A stretch of DNA of 64,000 bases, taken from positions 25,063,228-25,127,227 of the forward strand of contig CM051001.1 in assembly GCA_027704905.1 (NCBI GenBank). The letters are read 5' to 3'. The notes beneath the pieces are model-generated. The model was given only the letters and a program-made list of their open reading frames with translations. It was not told where the DNA came from and did no database searches. This document shows positions 27,203 through 39,880 of the stretch, one piece after another (positions within the stretch are counted from its first letter, which is position 1; every line of letters begins with the position of its first letter). The stretch comes from Muraenolepis orangiensis (lineage: Eukaryota; Chordata; Actinopteri; Gadiformes; Muraenolepididae). The position numbers were made by a program, and so were the translations under genes.

Positions 27203-28744
27203 ACAACAAAGAAAAATTGCGACTGTTCAAAGGACCAACAAAAAGACAATTCAGGTGGTCTTTGTGTATTCCAAGTGTGTGTGTTTGATCAGGGGATGTT
27301 GGTTCAATACATCAACTTCTAAGTATGCTTATTGGCTAAAATTAACTACTGTTGACAGAATGCCAGAATTACACAATGAGCTAACAGATGGTGCAGTGGC
27401 ATAGTGTTCTGGCTCCATTGACAATAAGGCAAAGTGCTCATAAGCGATGATTAATTACATAGAGAAAAGTATAGGCCTAAAACTTAAAACTAAACAGGAC
27501 ACTTCATTTTCACACAAACAGAAAACAAGACGAAGACAAAACAGCTTTTGAAACCTAATTTCCTGCACTTGTTGCAATAAAGTTACAAATTGTAACGTCT
27601 TGTAAATGTCACCCTAAAGATCAATTTCTGTTAATAGTTATCGGAATCACCTTCTGGAAGTAAATCAAGCTTAGCTAGCACCTAATACTACATAAACCAC
27701 CATTTGTCTCATATCTCAAAACACTGCATAACTATACAGTAGTAGATTGTTTCATCTAAATATCATGGAAAGCCTTGTTTAAATCGAACAGAACACTTTA
27801 CAGCCTACTCGACGTTTTTAGTATGAACCTTTGCAGTCTGTAGAAAATGATTAAGATGACAATTTAGTACCAAACTAATATCATGATTGTTTTTTACTTA
27901 TAAAGATTATCTAAAATATACAAGTTTGATTGGCAAAATTAATGATTGTCCATGTCCTTGGACTGAAATTGTGTATTGATGTTGGTTACATCAATAGTCA
28001 AAACCTTGATAAGGCAATAGGCTAGTGGTTTTGATTCGCAGGATAGCTAGGCTTAATTTGACGGCACTCAAGGTTTATTCATTTTAGTACTGTCTTGTTT
28101 GGTTGCAAGGGATTAATTTGTAGTTCCTTATCAATGGTCAGTGCCAACAAGTAATAGGCATCCATTTAAAGAATGTAATAGTCTGTTACAGTTTCCATGC
28201 AGATACATAGCCTAGGATTTTTCCAAGATTTCAAGAGCATCCAATGTGATTCATATTTCAAAAAACATGAATCTTGGCTTCTTCATAACAAAACAGTACA
28301 AAGAAGAATGGGCTCTCGAAATGTGTGCTATTCTGGTTCCTGTAGGCAAGGGAGAAGGAGGCAGAAAGGGGGCATATTTAAGGAAAGCATAGCGGCGATG
28401 TGGTGATTCAAAATCAGATGGATAGACGGTGTCTTTAGCAGCAGCTGCAGCAAGGAAAACAATAACAGCTTTGTCTTAATGTTCCATGTTTCACAGGTTC
28501 TAAACCGGCTTTCATTTTAATGGTTATTCTGGAAATCCTTTATGATTAGGTTTGCTGATTATATTTTTAGGAATTCAAGATTTAACTTAACGTCTAGCCT
28601 CTGGATGGACCTAAACATCTAGGCTTACACCTTTAAGTAAATAGTTATTCAAGGCACTGAACAGTACAGCTAATGTTCCTATCCAAAATACTATTAAGAG
28701 GCATTATTTGGCATACAGTGTACCATACCAAATATTGCTAAATC
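24833..28744. other. Non-coding stretch
   Basis: A (TG)n microsatellite lies at about 27160-27200. An open minus-strand frame at 26243-26554 (KRWNVAFKWDWRLAAFIKEH) resembles no family I can name. No exon or transposon end is supported. Confidence 0.4.
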
Positions 28745-28935
28745 TAAATCTAAATCTGGAGGATTTTAATATTCTTTATTGGTCACATACAGCGAAATGT
28801 GTTTATCTCCATTTAACCCATCCTAGTATTAGGAGCAGTGGGAAGCTTCTTGTATTTACAGAACCCGAGGAGCAGTGTAGGGGTCTGGTGCCTTGCTCAA
28901 GGGCACCTTGGCAGTGCCCAGGAGGCATACTGGCA
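28745..28935. mobile_element. Teleost interspersed repeat fragment
   Basis: Starts with three AAATCT units, then TTTATTGGTCACATACAGCG, CATTTAACCCATCCTAGTATT-like sequence, and CTTGCTCAAGGGCACCTTGG followed by AGTGCCCAGGAGG. These blocks occur together in a very common fish repeat (a LINE or SINE 3' region, by memory). Family uncertain. Confidence 0.5.
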
Positions 28936-31900
28936 TCTTTTTCCAAGTACCCGTTGAACCAGTGACTATTCCCAAGCCAAGTCCCATTCCCATCGTTCCC
29001 AAGCCAAGTCCCAACAGACTGAGCAACTGCGCCCCCCCCCCCCTTTGCACATTTAAGTCCAGAGCATAGTATGTTCTCCCAGAAGTCAAAAGGTAACCAC
29101 TACATCCTGTGAGGCCAAGTTCCAAACAAATGCTCCCTGTACCTCCCAGCAACCCACACCTTTAAACATACAGATGATGGGGGCTGAACTAACTCTGGTA
29201 GCTACCTCTCAAAACACCTCAGAGAGCGTAGAGGGGTGACTTCATGGATATATTTTTCTCTTCACGTGACTCTAGATCAATAAACAAAACTATGTGGCAT
29301 AAATTCAGCACAGCCCTCCTGAGTGGCCAGATAACCATCTGTTAGCTCCGGTGAAATTAGTTGTACATTCCCAGCCGTTTGCACTTGCCATGTTCTCATC
29401 CAGGAAATTGGCATCAGGAGTTTATGGATTAAAACAAATGGTATTAACACATGGTGGGAAAACATGCCTTAATAAGGATGGCAAGTCTTTAAAAGGTAAG
29501 TGCCCTCTCCTGACTGCAGTTGGTGCAGTGATTAACTGCATTGCAGTTTAATTTAGAAAATTAGCAAATACACACGTTCATTGACAAGAAGGAAACCAAG
29601 ATTGTGATATTTAGAATAAAATATTTCCTAAGCTCCACAACTGACAATTAAAGTGCATATATCACTGTGCAATATTGTTTTGTCAAAACACTTCAAAATA
29701 TTAGGTAAGGTTCACCACAATGAACACACCTGGGATTTAAGCGATATTGCAGCCTAAGGGGCTGACCTTTGACACTTAAAATCTCAATAGTTGTGGCCTT
29801 CAGCCAACAGCAGAGATATACCTTTGGGTAATCTGATAATGTAGCTCTGTCCACCAAGGTGGCCTATACTATGAACACATAGAACATAACACACAACACT
29901 GCTAATAACATGGAATATGGATAGGAGAAACTATGTTATTGGACAATAAAATGTTTATTTATAGAGCCTATTATAGATTTTCTTTTCAATTTTCTTTTCA
30001 GCCATTAAAAAGCCCATATGTGGCATGTGAATAATCTCTGATCATTTGACAAACTATTAAAAACATCCATGCGTCCTTTTTATTATGTGGTCTGATATAC
30101 TGCAGCTTTCATTAAATTCCAAGCAAAAACAGAATTTAAATGGATATGCCATTGTGATTTTATGGCGGCTTCAAAAGAGAATGTAGGAGCCTTCTGAAAT
30201 GGAATTTTAAGATGCTCATTCGGGCCTGCATGATTTTGTAGGAGTTACGATTGCCATTGAATCAATGCTACCTTCATTTGCATAATGAAGGTAGCATTGC
30301 TACCTTCGATGCTGGGCTGTGTATTGACATCCTTTGTGTTATTTTACAACTGAAATAAACTGAGGACCTCTAGATGCCATACAACGTATGCTGTATGATA
30401 CAAGGAACGACATGTTAACACATGCCAAGTATGCACAAGCATGCTTTCAGTAAATAAGTACAATGTACAATGACAAACGTCATCCAAGAGCAAGTCGGGT
30501 CACAGCAAAATAGCAAAACACACTGGACCAGCCCTGGACAACATACATGGTACTCATTCAAACAGTAGTCCAAGCTCAAACCATCTCTCAGGAACAGTAC
30601 TCCCCATAGAATCCTCCTAACAATAAGTCAGGGTGACACAGGAGACAAACCACATTTGTCGGCTGTTAGAAAAAACATTCTCTGGAGTGTGTTTTGGGAT
30701 CTTTCACTGTTTCACTGCCTGTATTGTTGTTGGTTAACGAGGGCCTGGTAGGGAGGCTGACACAGACAGCTCCTCACTTAACAAGCCTTTGTCAAAATAT
30801 TGCTCCGGGGGGGGATTTGAACAGCAAGTTCCCTGTCGGAATGGATCTACCATGGGCATACTTCCCATAACCAGACTCATCTGTTTACCTGCAGGATATG
30901 TGTCTACTAAATAAGAACCGAGCCTTGCCACTTGTCAAAAAAATTTGAATACATATGCCAACAATGCATGAATGCAGAACCATGTAATGTATAGGCTTAA
31001 ATCAGCCATGGCTGGGGGATTGACAGACAAGCTGTATGCTATATGATTATATTGGTCTCTCGAACAAGGCACATGTGTTTGGAATGAATAACAATGAATA
31101 ATATTGTTAAATCCGGAAAAACAAGACAGGAAAACTCTGTAATTACTCGGGGAATGTCTACACTCATGCTTTTTCATCTATAAGATGAGAACAGGGATTG
31201 CCTCAACAAACACTGATTAGAATACCTAGCTACAAAGAAAAATCCAACATCAGTCTACACTGAGCAACATCCTTGTATTCGACTTCTAAGGTCTGCAGTG
31301 TCATCTTTGTTATATAGAGTGGAGATGCCACATCTTCAGCATGGCACACGACCAAGCCTAGAACACAGCAGGACCAGGAGAATGTTGAGTAAACAAGTCA
31401 AATGTCTCACATTGACGCAAGGACATGCCTCTTGCTGAGTCATGCCATCACCTGGCGCTTCCCAGACAATAGTACATATCCTGGCTCTGCAGCCAGGGAT
31501 TGGGCATGCCAAGGGGCAACATGGAATACAGCAAAGTAACGTATGTCCTTGCTTGTGAAATTAAAGTTTGGTGTTCACAGAGGTTCAATGTGAAGCAAAT
31601 GGTACGGACAAGCAGTAAAAAATTTATGAATATATTTTCCTATATAGCAGAGTTGGAATTTCCTGTTACGCATACATACCATATGTTATGATGGGCTACA
31701 GGAACCGTATTACATCCATGACCACTCAGAACCCTGGTTTTGCACCAGCTCCACTAGACACCCATTGTTCACACTTGCTGCTATACTATTAGAGGGCTGG
31801 CAGGGATGCATTCCAGGCTTTGATTGTCAACCACTCAACCACTCCATTAGCTTTAATCTGCCAAAGCAGGAGAGAGGAAAACATGCATTTGATTGCAGCA

Positions 31901-34397
31901 GACATGATTGATGTGATGCAGTCACCATCTCAGTGCCGGTTTGAGTAGAAATTCAGGTGTATGGGTTCCAAATGTGCTTCAAGCTTTGAAACACAAGAGC
32001 TTGACATACTACCCGGGGGATGTATATATGCCACTGCATCTCAGAGGGCTTTAAATGTTGAGGGCTTTCATTCCCTCTGTTGAAGCAACACTCGATATAT
32101 TTATCTATCTATTAAGTATGCAGACGTTCTAAACAGAATCTGATGTATGATGAACCTGTGCACCAGCATTTTTTCCATTCCTCTGCTCAGTCAGTTACTA
32201 GGGTCAGTCAGTTACCAGGGACTTAATCAATGAGTCAGTCAGGAGACCTTGGATTTTTTTTCTATCAGAAAAAGAATGCATCATTCAGCTGTTGGCCAGA
32301 TTTAGATTAGCGACTCTGGTCAAATCTAAATACATCCTGTTGATTTATTGTATACTGTATTCAACAATAAAATAGCATACAGTTCAGGGAAGAAAAAAAA
32401 AAGAAAAGAAAAAAATGAATATTAGAAAAGTGAATATAGTCGTGTTCAGAGTAAGAACATGGATGGTTTGCATTACGGATTGTGCACATGTAGATGTGAC
32501 CAGACTTTAAAAACAAAATACACATGAACTGTACAGTCCACAATTATGAAAAATTCACACATCCGACAAGCTGGCCAAAAGAAAGACCTGGCATACTAAC
32601 AGCCTTGTTTCCAAGCATACCAAGAGATTGGCTTGGAGAAAACACGTTCCTTCATTGAGTTATCCAGGCGGTTCTTTTAGGTATGGAGGCCGGGGTGAGG
32701 ACAAGGCTTGAAAACACTCCCAATTCTGCCTCAGTACACTTGCAGCCCATGGAGGTACATGAACAGGCCCACACTCTACAAAAAGCACAATTTTGAGGAG
32801 ATCCTGAACTCACTGGAGGCCCATGTAGACGAGTATCCGTTAATATAGGCTTCTCAAACTGAAGTAGGGGGTTAATTTGCACCTTTACCTTAATGTTATT
32901 ATACTCTTGTACAAACAATGCTTGTGATTGCATACTATGGTACGAGAAATGGAGGATAAGCCTTTACTTCAGCTACTTAACCCACCCACACACTCCTTCA
33001 CCACCGACCTGGTTTCGACTGAAGATAAACAATGTCCCTCTGAAAGGATGGAACCTACAGTATACATTGTAAAGAACATCGTAAACAGGAAATAAAGGAC
33101 ACGTATCAAATACCTTGAAATTACAGAAATGGCTCAGAAAGGGGCAACAGTGCAGGAGAGAGACAGGCGACTAAAGACCTGATTGAAAGAGAAGATGTTC
33201 TGTAGTACAAAATCTGTATTGTGTATTGTGAACTGGATGCTACTGATTCTACCAAAACTAGCAGTTCTACTCTTTAGTTCTTCTCTGCAATATCCATTAC
33301 ATTGAAGGTATGTTGTCAAGAACAAAAAAAACAGATATTTTGAGTCATATATGGGTGATACAAAAATCATAAAAAACGGGACTTTGGCATTTCCTAATCC
33401 AACTTAAAAGTGAGTGACCCAGATGATTAGCTATGCATTTTAACTACAGTGAAAACTACACATGATGTCTCAGTTCCCGATAAATGCTAACCCTCTCATT
33501 GCACAAGCGGACCTCTTAAATAGTAACGGAACAAATATTGGTCGGTCAGATGCGTTGGAAAAGCATGCAGTTTTCCAAAAGCAACTGACTCTAGCCAAGC
33601 TCATTGGCATAAACAGGGGCCCCTTTGAGCCAATACACTGAGCCCTTCAGAGCAATTTAAAATGACATATGACAGGTAGGACTTATTCTGTGTTATGAAA
33701 GGTTCTGCAGAGTAGGAATGAATGAGTGGGAATTGGTTTATGGCACATGGAAATTTAAAGTAAGTTAAGAAACTAACTAACTAAAGATATGGAAAGAAAC
33801 TGTAAGATTCACTAGAAAGAATCTGTAAATAAAAAAATAAAATCAAGGTCAAACTGCTATACTTGATATTTGAAATGTTCAAATTGTAAGCAATGTTGCG
33901 CTTCCTAATCTGTAAACTGTATCATCTTCCTTAATGTTAGGCCCATATAAATCTGGCCTCTCGGTCTCTATTACCTGTGATGGGTCCTTCCGGGACAAGC
34001 AATCTCAATGAACATGACATTGAATGAAAAGCTTCCAAAATTCATTCTACAGTGAATAAGCTTAAAACATGGGCCAAAAGGTTCATTACATTTTGGATTG
34101 CATAACATAATCTATAATAACATAAAAAACATAATATTTACTAAAAACCTGTGCAAATCTATAAGTATAGCATGATGAAAATAAACTACTGTACTTTATT
34201 TTACTGTAAAGTAAAACATATAGGTACTGCAATGCTTGTTTTCCCTTTTTCTGGTTTTCAATTTAAATGAGATCATGTGATCTCTGGAAGATCCACATGG
34301 CCTGGCGCCACAATCTCGGTATCAATCTTGTCTTATTAGCATTTGGTCTCTTGTGGTAAAAATGCGTGCTTAGCAGACATCTCAGGTGGAGGTTATG
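28936..34397. other. Non-coding stretch
   Basis: Long AT-rich region with no gene recognised. It contains a run of C at 29032-29042, a strong hairpin at 30263-30299 and several short frames with no family signature. Confidence 0.4.
30263..30299. repeat. Perfect hairpin, 16-bp arms
   Basis: CAATGCTACCTTCATT, loop TGCAT, then the exact reverse complement. A further partial copy (GCTACCTTC) follows directly at about 30298-30306. Confidence 0.9.
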
Positions 34398-34618
34398 CGG
34401 TTTTTACCGCTCGTGCGGCTGCTGATTCACTCTTTTGTTACAGGTCACCATCGCACTTTTTTCTTTATTGCATCAACAGTGTCATGTTTTGTTGGTTTTC
34501 TACTGTTCAATAAATGGGAACATCAACAACCCTGTGGACAGCAGTTTGTCAGAGCGCGTCAAAAACTGTCTCTGCACCCATGCCAGAGTGACTACAGGAG
34601 GGCAGGATAGTCGCTATA
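34398..34618 (+). repeat. BEL/Pao-type LTR, left copy
   Basis: A 221-bp segment, starting CGGTTTTTACCGCTCG and ending GTCGCTATA, that recurs at 37141-38986 (there split by a hAT). It contains an AATAAA signal in TTCAATAAATGGG at about 34506-34518 and is followed downstream by a BEL/Pao-like gag, so it is most likely the 5' LTR. Exact LTR termini are not certain; a TG...CA boundary is not evident. Confidence 0.65.
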
Positions 34619-34859
34619 CAAGTAAAAACCCGATCTCACATGGAGACTTGGACTGCATCTTGAGACCCCGTCGCAAAAAGCAATGAATGTAATGCAATGC
34701 GTTAACGCCAAAACGGACTCCGCCGTGTATAGTGACATCAAGGAGAAAAGAACAAGGAAACCTACCTTGAAAGGGATCACGATTGTGATTGAAGGCTCCA
34801 AAGAGAAAGGAGAGACCATTATTATTTATTATTATTATTTTGCACAGGCAAGCTAAATT

Positions 34860-35645
34860 AAAATCTAACTTCGGCTACGAAAATGTCTCTGCTCTTCAAC
34901 AACATCTAAAAAGTTTTATGTCAAAAGATAATTATGTCAAAAGGCTTCTGAGCTTCATAACACATTGCTTACTCAGTTTTCTTTCCCGGAGGAGGAGCAG
35001 AGAAGACAGGAAACGTGGTTTCAGTCCAACATGTCTAACCACGATGTGTTTGTTGAAGAAATATCAACATGGTTAATGAACAATAATGTATTCTCAAATG
35101 AAAATGATGTTGATCAAAATTAAAATGATGATGCTGATCAAAATTATGATAATATGGATAAAAATGATGTTGATTAAAATTATGGTCAAGATGATTTCAA
35201 TCCTGAGGACAGTGTGTCTAATTTAACAAGTAAAAGGTCATGCAGGAGAAGCTATTCTAGATCAACTGTATCTAGTACTTCTGCACGCTTAAAGGCAAAG
35301 GCTGAGAAAGCATCTTTAATGGTGAAAGCTGCTGCTCTGAAAAGGAGACATGAACTTGAGGCACACTGTGAAAGTGAAAGTGGCAGCACTCCTAGCAGTT
35401 TAGTAGGCACACACTCTCTGTGCTAGAAGGCAGTAATGTTGTAGGAAAGTCCCCTTCAAATGGAATTAATTCCTATGTGAGCAAAGGACTTAAAGAGCAA
35501 AGACTGGAATGCAACTGAATTTGTGCCAAAGGGAAAACCTCTGACTGTGGAGCAAGGCACAACAGTGCCACCTGTCTCATCTGCACAAGATGTGTGATCA
35601 AAGGTGGATGCGCAAACACAGCCACAGGACCAAATGAGCAGAGCA
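34860..35645 (+). pseudogene. BEL/Pao retrotransposon gag, broken
   Basis: Reading across frameshifts and stops, the plus strand gives WFQSNMSNHDVFVEEISTW, an Asp/Asn-rich low-complexity part (35100-35200) with stops, then DSVSNLTSKRSC, STVSSTSARLKAKAEKASL and MVKAAALKRRHELE. This alanine/lysine-rich coiled segment after an SSV...-Arg stretch is characteristic of gag in fish BEL/Pao elements. Downstream, KSKDWNATEFVPKGKPLTVE continues in a disrupted frame to about 35645. Protease and pol are missing. The expected role is forming the particle that packages element RNA; this copy cannot do so. Confidence 0.7.
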
Positions 35646-35865
35646 GCAAAGTGACTGTTAAATGATATTTACATGTGTGTTTTTTTTGTTTTGTTTTTAC
35701 CAAAGAAATTAAAAGCATTTTAAAGTGCCAGTAGTGCAGCAGCATCATGAATACAGTGCAGTACAGTGTAGTAACTATGATGACTCCAGAAAGTCCAGCA
35801 AAGTATGTAAGTGTAATGTCAATGACAATGTTATGAAAGTGAAAGTGGCAGCACTCCTAGCAGTT
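35369..35865 (+). repeat. 32-bp direct repeat in the gag relic
   Basis: An identical 32-bp segment at 35369-35400 and 35834-35865, starting TGAAAGTGAAAGTGGCAGCA. The second copy directly abuts the LINE fragment. Weaker similarity continues for about 15 bp past both copies. Confidence 0.9.
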
Positions 35866-37140
35866 CAGGAGGCGCACTGCCTGTGGATAAAACTATCCTT
35901 AAACCTGGTACTCTGATGCTGCGCAACCGGGGACAAGACGGTAGGGAGGAGAAGAGATGGTACCCAGGGTGGTTGCAGTCTTTTATGATGGACATGGCCT
36001 TCTTCCGACATCTGGTCCTACAGATATCCTCAATGCATGGAAGTGCACACCCGATGATCTTCTCTGCCATCCTCACGACCCTCTGGATGGCTTCCATGTC
36101 CTGTGCAGTGGTGTTGCCGTACAACACAGTGACGCCACTCGTCAGGACGCTCTCTACGGTGCCACGGTAGAAGTTCACTAGCCACCTCTGGCCTATTCCA
36201 CTTTTTCTGAGGCACCGCAGAGCATAGAGGCGCTGGTGTGCCTTCTTCAGCATGACCGCCGTGTTGCGGGTCCACGCCAGGTCATCAAAAATCTGTAGCC
36301 CAAGGAAGCAGCTGACGAGTTCCACCTGTGTCCCGTCCAGGCTGATGCTGGAGTTGATGCCCCGGTGGCTCCTGAAGTCCACTATGAGCTCCTTAGTCTT
36401 GCGACATTCAGTGCGAGGCTGTTGTCCTCACACCATTGCGTCAGCTGGACTACCTCATCTTTGTACTCTGTTTCGTCGCCCTCACTTATCAGGCCGATGA
36501 CTGTGGTGTCGTCTGCAAACTTGATCATCCGATTGTTGCTGTGCGTGGCAGTACAGTCATGTGTGTACAGAGAGTACAGCCGGGGACTGAGGCAGCATCT
36601 TCACCACTTGAGGCCTGCCCGTCAGGAAGTCCATAATCCAGTTACAGATGGGGGCGCCCAGACCTAGGTCCCTCAGTTTCAGGACCAGCTTGGAGGGAAC
36701 GATGGTGTCGCCAAGCTGTATTCAATGAACAGCAGTCTGACGTAGCTGTCCCTCCTGTCTAGGTGATGCAGGGCCATGTGTAGTGCCAGGGAAATGGCGT
36801 CATCTACAGACCTGTTTGGTCTGTATGCAAACTGGAGTGGGTCTAGGGACTCAGGGATGGAAAAGTTTATATGCAACATTACATGTTTCTCCAGGCACTT
36901 CATGGCTATGGGTGTTAAAGCCACTGGACGATAATCATTGAGGCTTTTTGGGTAACGGCACAATGGTTGTCGCTTTGAAGCACGCTGGGATGACAGACTG
37001 TTGCAGTGATGCATTGTAGATGTCGGTGAACACAGGAGCCAGCTGGTCGGCGCAGGTCTTGAAGATGCGGAATGGAACTCCGTCTGGGCCGGCTGCCTTC
37101 CATGCCTTCACCCTCCTGAAGATTCTGTGGACCTCAGACT
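35866..37140 (-). pseudogene. LINE ORF2 fragment (reverse transcriptase and C-terminus), frameshifted
   Basis: On the minus strand the order is: AWKAAGPDGVPFRIFKTCAD (about 37115-37050), SLNDYRPVALTPIAMKCLEK, DPLQFAYRPNRSVDDAIS (RT palm and fingers), then after a frameshift near 36715 GAPICNWIMDFL, then the catalytic block MIKFADDTTVIGL with FADD at 36519-36508, and after more shifts VLYGNTTAQDMEAIQRVVRM and HPGYHLFSSLPSCPRLRSIR to about 35880. These are the RT and post-RT regions of a CR1/L2/Rex1-type element. The endonuclease is absent; the fragment is cut at 37140 exactly where the second BEL-type LTR copy starts. Several frameshifts make it inactive. Confidence 0.85.
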
Positions 37141-37332
37141 CGGTTTTTACCGCTCGCGCAAATGCTGATTCACTCTTTCGTTACAGGTCATCATCGCACT
37201 CTTTTTCTTTATTGCATCAACAGTGTCATGTTTTGTTGGTTTTCTACCGTTCAATAAATGGGAAGATCTCCCAAACGTGAACAACCGCATGGACAGCAGT
37301 TTGTCAGTGTGCGTCCAAAACAGTCTCCGCAC
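37141..37332 (+). repeat. BEL/Pao-type LTR, right copy, first part
   Basis: Matches 34398-34570 with several substitutions and a small insertion. It is interrupted at 37332 by a hAT copy; the LTR resumes at 38946 and ends at about 38986. The interruption carries an 8-bp duplication CTCCGCAC (37325-37332 and 38938-38945). Confidence 0.85.
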
Positions 37333-38937
37333 CAGTGGCGAACCGTGTCTATCATAACTGGACCTTCTGTAGACCACCCCCCCCCCCCCCCCCCCGTTGT
37401 TCTAGTCGACAGACGTCACGGAGGCAGTCACTTTATGCGTTATCTCATTTAGGAAGATCAGATTGTCGCAGCCAATTTCAAAGTTGACCATAGTTGTCAA
37501 AGCAGTGTCCATGTAGTGAAGTAACGGCACAACACAGACCACCACACAGGCTATCGATTAAAGGGACAGTCTAAAACTATACGTGAAAAGGCTTAACGTA
37601 ACTTAAAGTTCCAAAACAGCGATCAATAATCACCAAATGTCTCTGGCATATGTCTTGTCATTAGCACTTTCACCTGTCAAAATATCATCATATTTCCTTA
37701 CTGGCTCAATGAGAGGAAAACACTTAATGTCACATAACGTTCATAATGGGAGGATTTAGGTTGAGATATTTTGACAGTGCTAATGACAAAACATATGCCA
37801 GAGAAATTAGGTGATTATTGATCACGGTTTTGTAACTCTTAGTTACGTTAAGTCTTTTCACGTTAAGCGATGCAAAGAAAGATCAAATCAAAACTCTCAA
37901 TTTAAATGCACAACAATGCTTAACAAACCCAAGACAGCCATTAACTAATCAGTCAACAAGTGTGTGGAAACAAAATGCAACAACCAGCTCAACGAGATGC
38001 AACACTGCGCCAAAACCACCAAAGACAAATGAGTCTCACTCACCAATGAAGTTCACTTAAAGACCAAATCCATTCTCCTGTCCTTCTGGATGGATCGATA
38101 ACCCGGTCATGAAGCTGATCACTGCTTTTCAGATCCAAAAGAAGTTGCCTTTCAATAGCTATGGAAGCTAATGCAGTGAGTCGGGATTGTCCTGTTCTGT
38201 TCCTCCATATGTTTGTATAGTATTAAAATGTCCTTTCCGCAGATGCAGTGGTGACGGGGATCGTCACCACTGCATTGATATTGTCCACCTTTTCACTGAA
38301 TGGTCGTCTTGAAAATGGTACTAACAACCATTCGTCAATCATCTTCACCTGTTGCCATTGCGATGTAAAAAACCTACGTAGAAAATAAACAACGTAGTCC
38401 TACGCTAGATCCGAGCCAGGGAACCTTCTAGCGCACTATTGAACTGTGGGGAAATCTGAAAGAATACGCCCATTGGCTACAAATCACTATATGATTGGTT
38501 GATCAAATTGTCAATCCAAACGTACGCTCTCATTCAGTCTAAGGGCCAAAGCAATCGGGAATACTTTGGTTGAAGGATATTCTTCCCAGCAACCCAGAAA
38601 AATATGTGATTGGTTGCATTGTTTTTCCAATACAAAACCACTCAAATGCGTAGTACATGGACCGAGAAAGACAAACAAATCAACGTAACACTGTAATATA
38701 ACAACACAGATACCATTCTCATTCATTAATTTTATTTCAATTGTATTAAATTGTATTAAACTGTATTAAACTGTATTACATTTTCTTAATACAATTTAAT
38801 TGTATGTAATACACGTACGTGTATTGTACTAAATTGTATTACATATTATTAATACAATTAATTACATTTTTTTTGTTTCATCTGAGAGTTCCAGGGTCTT
38901 CTCTGAATACCTTGAAGGCCCTGACGCTTCACCACTG
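37333..38937 (-). mobile_element. TTF-finger hAT family, copy 2, inside a BEL-type LTR
   Basis: Begins CAGTGGCGAACCGTGTC and ends GACGCTTCACCACTG at 38937, with a perfect 8-bp duplication CTCCGCAC on both sides. It is the reverse-oriented counterpart of 39889-41827. The ORF start is present on the minus strand near 38360 (ATGGCAACAGGTGAAGATGA) but is followed at once by a stop, and most of the finger region is deleted. The site that holds a nested MITE in copies 1 and 3 is empty here (near 37363). A foldback of about 100-bp arms lies at 37578-37869. A perfect 18-bp palindrome (AATACACGTACGTGTATT) lies near 38808-38825. Confidence 0.92.
37578..37869. repeat. Internal foldback of hAT copy 2
   Basis: Left arm about 37578-37685 and right arm about 37768-37869 are imperfect reverse complements (for example GCGATCAATAATCACC and GGTGATTATTGATC; GCATATGTCTTGTCATTAGC and GCTAATGACAAAACATATGC). 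The arms are separated by about 80 bp. Confidence 0.85.
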
Positions 38938-38945
38938 CTCCGCAC

Positions 38946-38986
38946 CCATGCCAGAGTGACTACAGGAGGGCAGGAAAGTCGCTATA
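38946..38986 (+). repeat. BEL/Pao-type LTR, right copy, last part
   Basis: CCATGCCAGAGTGACTACAG and following bases match 34578-34618. It is the continuation of the LTR interrupted at 37332. Confidence 0.85.
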
Positions 38987-39880
38987 AACAGCAATAGTAT
39001 CATATAACTTTGTTAGTAGGCGAGGCCTATAAGCTTAGATTAATTATTAAATCAGCATTATATCTGGCTATTGAGTGCCCCAAAAGGGGTGATTTTGGCA
39101 AGCAGTTTCACTGGGAAATTGAGTGACATTTCTGTAGTTCTTTTCTCCATATTCTGCATGTATGCCGAAATAGTTTGAGATAACAAATGTTTTATTTTTT
39201 ATGAAGCCTTACTCATTCACACTCATCTCATCTGCTTAAGGTTATGGAGTAAGAAAGACATCCCCCAGCACGTTATCTCTCTCAGACACATCAACATTGA
39301 ACATAAAGCCATAACAATAGGACTCATTTTGGGGGAATGACAAAAAATGGGAATTTCAATCAGTCTTTCAATTAAGGATTTAAAGTCAGCTCATCTTATT
39401 CATGTTTGCTTAATGTAATTCAAGAATCGTGCCTTTAATCGCAGGTACACGCATCATGCATTGAGCATGGTGCCTGTGTCTGAATAAAACGACATGGACA
39501 GTCATCATTGTATACAACCGTGATATGCCGTTCTATCAGAATATGGCCCAACCCCTAATGTCAAAAACACCTCTGTTTCCATATATGAAAACTCAATTTG
39601 GTTAATCCAAATGCTCTTTCTAATCCTTGGCATCAACAATGTTGTTAAATATAGCTATGCATCACAATAAGGCAAGACATGCAGCTTTGAGCATTGTTGA
39701 TTATGGAAAACTCTGCTTGCCTCTGCTTACTTTATCTGCTGAATGATGCTTAGCCAATACACTTCAGTGCACCTCCATCGTGAAGCATTGTGTACTCAAC
39801 CCTCTGCTCCCAAACAATTAGGCGGCCAAGCTTGCCCAGAGTGAGGAAAGTTCCTTTCTTGAGGACAATTATTTACATTA
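38987..39880. other. Non-coding stretch between two hAT copies
   Basis: No gene recognised. It separates the two long inverted hAT copies. Confidence 0.45.

Noticed and set aside
30800..30830. tRNA-like B box (GTTCAAATCC on the minus strand)
   Set aside because: No A box at the right distance, no cloverleaf pairing and no SINE tail are visible.
32652..32933. 93-codon minus-strand ORF with several Cys
   Set aside because: The Cys spacing fits no zinc finger I know, and there is no supporting context.
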